Part shown: positions 57,922 to 64,000 of the stretch, in pieces
Layout of the letters: each line of letters opens with the position of its first letter
Numbering within the stretch: position 1 is the stretch's first letter
Assembly (NCBI GenBank): GCA_026708585.1
Contig: JAPOUQ010000013.1
Location: forward strand, 16,358 to 80,357
Direction: 5' to 3'
From: Gammaproteobacteria bacterium
GTDB taxonomy: Bacteria; Pseudomonadota; Gammaproteobacteria; Arenicellales; Poriferihabitantaceae
DNA length: 64,000 nucleotides
Program-made: the position numbers and the translations under genes
Notes under the pieces: generated by a model
What the model was told of the DNA's origin: nothing
Databases searched by the model: none
Seen by the model: the letters and a program-made list of their open reading frames with translations, nothing else

Positions 57922-58495
57922 AAGACGCCTAAACTCCACGATTTTCTACTTGCATGGGACTGACTTTGTTCTTCTCTAGCATTCGATAACAGATAACTCG
58001 GATTGCCAGACTAGAACCAGTGTTCGTCAAATTTATATTTCTTGAACAGATGGAAGTTGTCATGAGGATTGAAGAACTTCGCGGTACCCTGCCACTTATA
58101 ACTGTTATACCTGTCTCGAATCATCTCCCATTCCAACCTTTCAAGTTCCAGAGCAAGCACAGTCTCGATATCATAATCCGAGTATCTGTAAATTGATGCA
58201 AAGGGAGGATACAGGCTGACATCGTCAAGATTGTTGAAATCGCAAGAACAACTGGTTTTCGAGAAAATCTTGATGCCAGTGAAAAAGCCTGTTGAATTTT
58301 CTATATTTGGTTGAGAACATGAATCAACAAATTCTCTGGCGTACTGACTTTTTCATACAAGATCAGGCGAACCACGAGATAGTTGGCCGATCAGTCCCAT
58401 TGCGGGTGGATATCCAGAGCTTGTAATAATGTTTCATTCCTTTCAAACAGTTATAATTGCAAACTCCGCACTAATAACCGCATCGTTTGCGTTTA
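57922..58495 (-). pseudogene. Decayed AAA-ATPase-like/PDDEXK gene remnant
   Basis: Reading the minus strand from about 58460, translations match the broken gene at 18622-20206. Segments are LFERNETLLQALDIHP, STPENLLIHVLNQ, FTGIKIFSKTS, NNLDDVSLYPPFASIY, and HLFKKYKFDEHWF. They align without gaps for about 350 bases (58290 to 57940). About 80-85 codons in the middle (between LNQ and FTGI) are missing. Several in-frame stops break the frame, for instance in the WF-stop-SG stretch near 58015. The 3' part shares the nucleotide block AGTCAGTCCCATGCA with the other copy. It is older than that copy. Confidence 0.88.
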
Positions 58496-58567
58496 ATATT
58501 CGAGACGCTCTATGCCATAAAAATCGAATAGCCCTCTGTGATCAGGATTCACCGATTTTTTTTGCAT

Positions 58568-59302
58568 TTAATACATGTGCTGACCACCATTGATATCAAT
58601 GGTTGATCCAGTGATAAAACTAGCGTCTTCACTAACAAGAAACATTACTCCCCGAGCAATATCTTCCGGATTCCCCAAACGCCCAACTGGAATCGTCGAG
58701 ATTATTTTCTCCAGTACTTTCTCAGGAACTGCACGCACCATATCTGTCAATACATAGCCTGGAGCGATTGCATTAACAGTAATCCCTACTTTGGCACCTT
58801 CTTGAGCTAAGGCTTTTGTAAACCCATGGATACCAGACTTCGCAGCTGCGTAATTTACCTGACCATATTGCCCAGCCTGCCCATTGACAGAACCGATATT
58901 TACAATTCGTCCAAATTTTCGTTCTCGCATACCCTCAATTACAGCTCGACTCATGTTGAAACAAGATGAAAGGTTGGTCTGAATAACATCATTCCACTGG
59001 TCATAGTCCATCCTATGCATGGTTCCATCACGAGTAATTCCGGCATTGTTTACTAAAACGCCAATTGGTCCGAGGTCTTCTTCTACCTGATTCACGGCCG
59101 CCTGACAAGCCTTAAAATCCGCGACATCAAACTTGTAGGTTGAAATGCCTGTACTTTCAGAAAAATTCTTTGCTGACAACTCGGATTTTTCACTACTGCC
59201 AGCATAGGTAGCTGCCACCCGATGACCAGCTTCTTTGAGAGCAAGGCTGATCGCCTCTCCAATACCACGGGTTCCACCCGTTACAATTGCTACAGAATTC
59301 AC
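58568..59302 (-). CDS. phaB: Acetoacetyl-CoA reductase, copy 1
   Basis: NADPH-dependent SDR of 244 residues. The cofactor loop is VTGGTRGIGEA, and catalytic Y and K lie in NYAAAKSG. SVNGQAGQYGQ is typical of PhaB substrate binding. It reduces acetoacetyl-CoA to (R)-3-hydroxybutyryl-CoA, the PHB monomer. It is 15 bases downstream of the class I phaC on the same strand, forming phaC-phaB. FabG is the alternative, but context favours PhaB. Confidence 0.92.
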   Translation of the reverse strand: MNSVAIVTGGTRGIGEAISLALKEAGHRVAATYAGSSEKSELSAKNFSESTGISTYKFDVADFKACQAAVNQVEEDLGPIGVLVNNAGITRDGTMHRMDYDQWNDVIQTNLSSCFNMSRAVIEGMRERKFGRIVNIGSVNGQAGQYGQVNYAAAKSGIHGFTKALAQEGAKVGITVNAIAPGYVLTDMVRAVPEKVLEKIISTIPVGRLGNPEDIARGVMFLVSEDASFITGSTIDINGGQHMY

Positions 59303-59317
59303 TATCTAATCCTCCAA

Positions 59318-61102
59318 TTATTCATCATTTTTTAATTTTGTATCGGCATCTAGCCGGGCTCGGACATAAGTGCCGGGAGCTTCTTCAATAATACCAAGTT
59401 TTCCATCTCCAGGAATCCTAGCGGCTATTTTTTTACCGCACTTATCCGAGATCCAATTCTCCCATTCAGGCCACCAAGATCCCTCGCTAATTTCTGCATT
59501 TTGAACCCATTCCTCCAGATTAGCTGGTGGACTGTCGGTTGTACGATAATTGTATTTCTTAGCTAGAGGTGGGTTAATAATACCTGCTATATGCCCTGAC
59601 CCACTCAAAATAAATTTCACTGACCCTGAGACAAGTTGGGTACCTGCATAAGTGGATTTCCAAGGAGCGATATGGTCTTCCACAGTGGATACAAAGCAGG
59701 TCGGAATATCAATTTTTGATAGGTCAATGCCTGTGCCATTAATACTGACACCATTCGCTTCTTTGAGTTTATTTTCAACATAGAAATTCTTAATGTACCA
59801 AGTGTGCATATTAGCTGGCATTCTTGTTGAATCGGAGTTCCAGTACAGCAAATCGAAGGCCTTGGGGCTTCTACCTAATAAGTAGTTATTTACATAAAAT
59901 GACCAGATAAGATCATTTGATCGGAGCATATTGAAGACACCAGCCATGTAGTCTCCTTCTAGATAGCCTTTTTCACTCATTTTTTCCTTCAGACTCTCCA
60001 GTTGCTCTTTATCAGTAAAGACTCCAAGTTCACCGGGTTCAGAGTAATCAAGCATTGTAGTTAGGAAAGTGGCTGTGTTGATTCTGTTGTCTCCTGTTGA
60101 TCGAAGATACGCAAGAGCAGTTGCAAGTAATGCACCGCCAATACAATAGCCTATAACATTGAATCTTTTCTCACCGGTGGCCTGTTTTACCGCATCAAGG
60201 GCGGTTACTAACCCATCAAGAACATAGTGATCAAACTGAACATCCTGATAACTCTCATCAGGATTTACCCAAGACATCACGAATACGGTATGACCTTGAT
60301 CAGACAGCCATTTGATAAAGGAGTTTTCTGGCTGAAGATCCAGTACATAGTATTTATTAATCCATGGCGGAACAATAAGTAATGGTATATTGTTGACAGT
60401 TTCTGTGCTAGGTTCATATTGCAATAATTCAAACATTTTGTTCCGAAAAACTACTTTGCCAGGTGAAGTTGCGATATTTTTCCCTAGTTCAAATGCATCT
60501 GTATCAGTCATACTGATTTTGAGCGTGCCCCTACCCTTCTTGATGTCATCGAGCATATTTTGTAACCCATTCAACAGATTTTCACCTTTCGTTTCTACGG
60601 CTTTTTCAATAACTTCTGGGTTCGTTAGAGCAAAGTTGGTCGGAGATAAACTGTTGATATATTGCTCAGTAAAAAAAGTCATCTTTTTGGCAGTTTGTTT
60701 ATCAATGCCCTCGGTATTGGATGCTAAATCTCGAAAACATTTTGAACTCAGTAGATACGATTGTTTAATCGCATTGAAGATTGGTTGTTCTTCCCAGGCC
60801 TGATGACGAAACCTTCGATCCCCCTTTCCTTCCTGAATGATGGGTTCGGTATCAACCCCCATCAACTGCATAGCAGTCTGTTGATATAGTTTCATAGAGT
60901 CTTGCCAATAATTTAGGCCTGTCTCGATGAAATTTTCTGGGTTCTTGAGCATTGCTTCATACCACTGCTGCCAAGTCTCAACCAGATTAAATGGATCAAG
61001 ATCAACAATCCCATATTCGGAGGCGGTTTCTTTCATCAATTTCTCCATTTCTTCCATTTTCTCTTTATATTCTTCGGTGGTGATACCCGTCATAGTATTC
61101 AT
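59318..61102 (-). CDS. phaC: Class I poly(3-hydroxyalkanoate) synthase
   Basis: A 594-residue class I PHA synthase. The lipase-like box GYCIGG carries catalytic C320 (C319 in Ralstonia). VEDHIAPW holds the aspartate and GSGHIAGII the histidine, and PPWINKYYVLDL is a conserved core. A long helical N-terminal domain (1-200) is present, as in class I enzymes. It makes PHB without PhaE. It forms an operon with phaB and has the phaR gene diverging upstream. Confidence 0.95.
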   Translation of the reverse strand: MNTMTGITTEEYKEKMEEMEKLMKETASEYGIVDLDPFNLVETWQQWYEAMLKNPENFIETGLNYWQDSMKLYQQTAMQLMGVDTEPIIQEGKGDRRFRHQAWEEQPIFNAIKQSYLLSSKCFRDLASNTEGIDKQTAKKMTFFTEQYINSLSPTNFALTNPEVIEKAVETKGENLLNGLQNMLDDIKKGRGTLKISMTDTDAFELGKNIATSPGKVVFRNKMFELLQYEPSTETVNNIPLLIVPPWINKYYVLDLQPENSFIKWLSDQGHTVFVMSWVNPDESYQDVQFDHYVLDGLVTALDAVKQATGEKRFNVIGYCIGGALLATALAYLRSTGDNRINTATFLTTMLDYSEPGELGVFTDKEQLESLKEKMSEKGYLEGDYMAGVFNMLRSNDLIWSFYVNNYLLGRSPKAFDLLYWNSDSTRMPANMHTWYIKNFYVENKLKEANGVSINGTGIDLSKIDIPTCFVSTVEDHIAPWKSTYAGTQLVSGSVKFILSGSGHIAGIINPPLAKKYNYRTTDSPPANLEEWVQNAEISEGSWWPEWENWISDKCGKKIAARIPGDGKLGIIEEAPGTYVRARLDADTKLKNDE

Positions 61103-61591
61103 TTTGGAACTCTTTTCATAATTGTTGATCTTTATTGATTATTTGGTGAATCAGTTGGTTATACCTTGTTAGAAGGAGATATGTTGTAAAATGCAAAAAT
61201 ATGATTTAATGGAAATTTATAATACCAGTACACCACTAGCAAAGTTACAAATTAGAAGAACTGAGGGCAAAAATCATAATCAATTGATTTTACTTCCAGG
61301 TTTTATTTTATCGAATCTTTTTTTCCATTCGATCAATGTATATTGCATCTGTAATTGGCGCTGTTTTGACGAATATCAAGATTATGTCTCAATACAAAAC
61401 TCACAATGATATCGTTCACTCTGTACGCAGGAGCAAAAAGCATTCACGAACGTGTGTGATATGATAGATGGAACATATGAGCTAGGTTACTCATGAAGTT
61501 CTTTTAACTCCCTTTGTTTTGAAACTTCTGGATACTGAAATAGCAAGTAACTGATTTATTGAATTGATATACCACTACCAAGAATTATCTG
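61103..61591. other. Divergent region between class I phaC and phaR
   Basis: About 490 AT-rich bases carrying promoters for both sides. A 72-codon frame at 61191-61409 has a good ribosome site (AAGGAG at 61173-61178, 12 bases before ATG) and encodes a short protein beginning MQKYDLMEIYNTSTPLAKL, with no domain I recognise. It could be real or chance. No PhaR site was identified with confidence. Confidence 0.45.
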
Positions 61592-62071
61592 ATGAACGAA
61601 GAGCAAGATTTTCGAATTATAAAAAAGTACCCAAATCGTCGAATTTATGACATGGAGGAAAGTCGGTATATTACTCTCACTGAAGTAAAAAAGTTGATCA
61701 TTGATAACGTAGATTTTAAAGTTGTTGATGCACATTCAAAAAAAGACATAACGCGAAGTATTCTGCTTCAGATTATCATTGATCAGGAATCCGAAAAAGA
61801 TCCTCTCTTCACGAATGAAAACTTACAGCGTTTCATTCGTTATTACGGTGGAAATCAAAACCAGCACTTTGCTAATTTTATGAATCAAAGCCTCGCTTTT
61901 TTTCAGCAACAACAAGAGCATTTCCAGTCACGCATGAATGAGATGCTGGACCAAAATCCGTTGAATTTCTGGTCAAGCGTGGGTCAGCAAAATATGCAGA
62001 TGTGGCAAAAAATGCAGCAAGATTGGTTCTCGTCTCTGACCAAGCAAGATGATAAGAAAGGAGAAGATTGA
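61592..62071 (+). CDS. phaR: PHA synthesis repressor PhaR
   Basis: A 159-residue regulator. The N-terminal PHB/PHA accumulation regulator domain has IIKKYPNRRIYDMEESRYITL (given in part) and VVDAHSKKDITRSILLQIIIDQE. The C-terminus is Gln/Met-rich (QQQQEHFQSRMNEML) and probably binds granules. In other bacteria PhaR represses phasin and its own gene until PHA granules titrate it. Its place between the pha genes supports this. No phasin gene is recognisable in the window. Confidence 0.92.
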   Translation: MNEEQDFRIIKKYPNRRIYDMEESRYITLTEVKKLIIDNVDFKVVDAHSKKDITRSILLQIIIDQESEKDPLFTNENLQRFIRYYGGNQNQHFANFMNQSLAFFQQQQEHFQSRMNEMLDQNPLNFWSSVGQQNMQMWQKMQQDWFSSLTKQDDKKGED

Positions 62072-62560
62072 TTTTTGAAAAGAGTCGAAGTGTTGTCTTC
62101 GCCAGGCAATCTCAAAATTTCCTGGTTCTTTAACTCGTTCATAAGAGTCCCCTCTGCTCTGTTTTTTAGTCCTAAATTTTCTCCAGGGCTTCAGAAATAC
62201 CTAAATTTAAAAATACTCAATCAATCTCACCAGATTGCTGGTGATCACCTCTCGTGCATTGGCTGATCTCTAGTTACTGAACTTGATTATCTAGACTGAA
62301 TTCTGAAGGAGACATCAATTCTAAGTCTGATTATTTGACAATTCGAAATAGACCAATAATGAACCACAATCATTTATCTTTGAAAATTAATTCGAAGTGT
62401 CTACTCGTTGTGAAACCAGTATATATACCCCAATACGACTTTATCATTGCACCGCACAAAAAATACTTGACCCAAACACCTTCAGGGAGTAATGTATTTG
62501 TGCGTTGCACAAGCGCTCATGAGTTTAAAAAACATGAATTACCTTGATCGGAGATGTTTT
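62072..62560. other. Spacer between phaR and the second phaB
   Basis: About 490 bases. It contains a compact hairpin at 62227-62244 (TCACCAG-ATTG-CTGGTGA) without a T-run, and a few frames of 60-70 codons without ribosome sites or known domains. The promoter of the second phaB is probably here. Confidence 0.45.
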
Positions 62561-63307
62561 ATGTCGAAGAAAAATGCTTTAGTAACAGGTGGGACCGGCG
62601 GTATTGGATCTGCAGTTTGCAAAGAACTCCATGACAACAATTGTCATATTATCGCAACTTATTTCCCCCCTGAAAAAGACGCGGCCGAAAGATGGCAAAG
62701 TGAGAATCGGAAAGCGGGATACGATTTTACCATTGTGCCTGTTGATGTGACCAATTATGAGCAGGCATCCAATTTAATAAAAAATCTAGAAAAAATATAT
62801 CAACACATTGATATATTGGTGAATTGTGCCGGTATTACACGTGATAAAACACTTAAAAGAATGACCCATGAACAATGGAAAACAGTCATCAATACCAATC
62901 TTGATAGCGTGTTCAATGTTACCCAACCAGTCGTAAAAGGAATGATTGAACGAGGCTTTGGCAGAATCATTAATATCTCATCAGTCAATGGTCAAAAAGG
63001 GCAAATTGGGCAAGCCAACTATTCCGCTTCAAAAGCCGGTTTGCATGGCTTCACAATGGCAGTTGCTCAGGAGACAGCTGGTAAAGGAGTAACCGTCAAT
63101 ACAATTTCACCAGGGTATGTCGCAACTTCAATGACACAGACAATGCCCCCAGATGTGCTTGAACAAATAATAGACCAAGTTCCCATGAAAAGAATGGCAA
63201 CCCCAGAAGAGGTAGCCTATGTCGTTTCTTGGTTGGCAGATGATCGTAGCGCATACATGACAGGTGCAAACATACCTCTTAATGGCGGAATGTTTATGAG
63301 TGCCTAG
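62561..63307 (+). CDS. phaB: Acetoacetyl-CoA reductase, copy 2
   Basis: A 248-residue SDR close to copy 1 (58568-59302). The cofactor loop is VTGGTGGIGSA, catalytic Y/K in ANYSASKAG, and SVNGQKGQIGQ matches PhaB. I start it at the ATG 62561, which has the ribosome site CGGAGA about eight bases upstream. A longer in-frame start would add 23 unrelated residues. Two PhaB copies in one locus may serve the two synthases. Confidence 0.9.
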   Translation: MSKKNALVTGGTGGIGSAVCKELHDNNCHIIATYFPPEKDAAERWQSENRKAGYDFTIVPVDVTNYEQASNLIKNLEKIYQHIDILVNCAGITRDKTLKRMTHEQWKTVINTNLDSVFNVTQPVVKGMIERGFGRIINISSVNGQKGQIGQANYSASKAGLHGFTMAVAQETAGKGVTVNTISPGYVATSMTQTMPPDVLEQIIDQVPMKRMATPEEVAYVVSWLADDRSAYMTGANIPLNGGMFMSA

Positions 63308-63451
63308 AAAGTACAATTAAGTGATGAGTAGTCTTGAGTGATTTTGTATCATCTTTGATTGCAAAAGCTTCGATAGAAAAATTTCCTGTTTCTACCTCGA
63401 AAAAGCCGCTACATTACATTGTTGCATACATTCACCTTGAAGGATTAACTC

Positions 63452-63864
63452 ATGACGCGACTGGCGACATTTATCCCTCTCCTAACTATATTCTGCCGTA
63501 TTGGTGTTGGCGATGGCTCGGCCTGCAGGGGCCTCTTGGTTGCTTGGGTCGAGAGCATGCACCTCAACGACACCCGAAGTGGAAACGATTACAAAACTTA
63601 TATACCCTGCTCAGGGTATAATGTTATTATATCTGGGCTGACAAACAGAACAAAGGTTACGGTAATTGACTTTAAAAAAGGTTGGTTACACCGGACCAGA
63701 AAAGGTGTCTCTAATATCGAATAATAACCAAGTGGAACCTTCTTAGTTATTATGGCTTTATGCCCGGTCATTACTATGCAGTTGTGATTTACGGCGAAGG
63801 TAACGGCAACGACTATATGAACCCTTTTTTCCACCAATGCTTCCTTTCAGCTAGTAGTAGCTGA
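63452..63864 (+). pseudogene. Possible decayed coding region at the window end
   Basis: A 90-codon frame (63452-63724) starts with a good ribosome site (AGGA, seven bases before ATG) and a hydrophobic N-terminus. After its double stop, another frame (63715-63864) reads like a protein (YYGFMPGHYYAVVIYGEGNG) but has no start. A frameshift in one gene would explain both. G+C is higher than around it. The palindrome at 63601-63620 lies inside. I recognise no family, so this is tentative. Confidence 0.35.
63601..63620. repeat. Perfect 9-bp palindrome with CT loop
   Basis: TATACCCTG and CAGGGTATA are exact reverse complements around two bases. It lies within the tentative coding region, so it may be chance or an operator for something just beyond. 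Confidence 0.6.
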
Positions 63865-64000
63865 TCCAGATTCTTAGTTTGAATTCCGAATGATCGGGAC
63901 AAATCTAGTGGTCTGAAAGATGAATTTTTGGGTGTTAAACTAAGAATGTGATCGGGAATCTTGACAATCTGGGAATCATCCACGAGCACCCATTCGGCAA

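Noticed and set aside
62227..62244. Hairpin with 7-bp arms between phaR and phaB as a terminator
   Set aside because: No T-run follows, so it is only noted as a hairpin in the spacer.
62335..62547. 70-codon frame upstream of the second phaB
   Set aside because: No ribosome site and no family. It overlaps the likely leader of phaB.
1..64000. CRISPR array, rRNA genes, transposase genes or prophage modules
   Set aside because: No regularly spaced direct repeats, rRNA sequence, transposase or phage structural proteins were seen.

Overview
The window looks like chromosome of a gammaproteobacterium with an AT-rich genome (roughly 40% G+C by eye). The evidence is gene order typical of that class: mtaD-ubiG-mupP as in Pseudomonas, tRNA-Gln-prs-rplY-pth-ychF, dacA-ybeD-lipB, and lptD-surA. 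Long gene-poor spacers, two decaying copies of one AAA-ATPase-like/PD-(D/E)XK family and some missing usual neighbours (lipA, amgK, ispE, lolB) suggest a genome under decay or rearrangement. A DMSP-lyase-type cupin, a glycerol ABC transporter and two PHA synthases suggest a marine or host-associated carbon-storing heterotroph. That lifestyle is inference.

Layout. 1-7.8 kb: dinB, an atypical SDR, then a minus-strand operon metY, alpha/beta hydrolase, mtaD, ubiG, mupP/gph and panC (sulfur and methylthioadenosine salvage, ubiquinone, wall recycling, pantothenate). 8.3-10.1 kb: a two-gene plus-strand unit, a metal-ligand-less M24/creatinase-fold protein followed by a DMSP-lyase-family cupin. 10.1-15 kb: a YhaN/SbcC-like membrane-anchored ATPase with its overlapping metallophosphoesterase. 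15-20.2 kb: proS, then an accessory island with a DUF4143 ATPase behind a near-perfect 21-bp inverted repeat and a broken AAA-ATPase-like/PDDEXK gene. 20.4-28.7 kb: lepA, lepB, an orphan NorD/CbbO-type VWA protein, ychF, pth, rplY, prs and tRNA-Gln.

29.3-39.4 kb: a complete glycerol locus. It comprises a periplasmic binding protein, GlpR, two ATPases, two permeases, a DUF2160 membrane protein, GlpD and GlpK, and corresponds to the rhizobial GlpSTPQUV system. It takes glycerol to DHAP. 40.3-45.7 kb: a likely zinc-homeostasis cluster of folE, a variant hisI, two COG0523 GTPases and a WD40 protein. 45.8-53.2 kb: envelope and cofactor genes dacA, ybeD, lipB, murU, lptD, surA and ubiK. 53.2-56.1 kb: a flavodoxin-like reductase, a cation diffusion facilitator and a DyP-type peroxidase whose GxxDG aspartate is tyrosine.

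56.2-63.3 kb: a PHA locus with a class III-type synthase (short PhaE plus PhaC), a class I PhaC, two acetoacetyl-CoA reductases and the repressor PhaR. It is interrupted by a remnant of the same AAA-ATPase-like family seen at 18.6 kb. The last 700 bases hold what seems to be another decayed coding stretch.

The best candidates for something undescribed are the M24-like/cupin pair at 8.3-10.1 kb and the FolE-HisI variant-COG0523-WD40 cluster at 40-46 kb. Both are functional inferences from motifs and neighbourhood.
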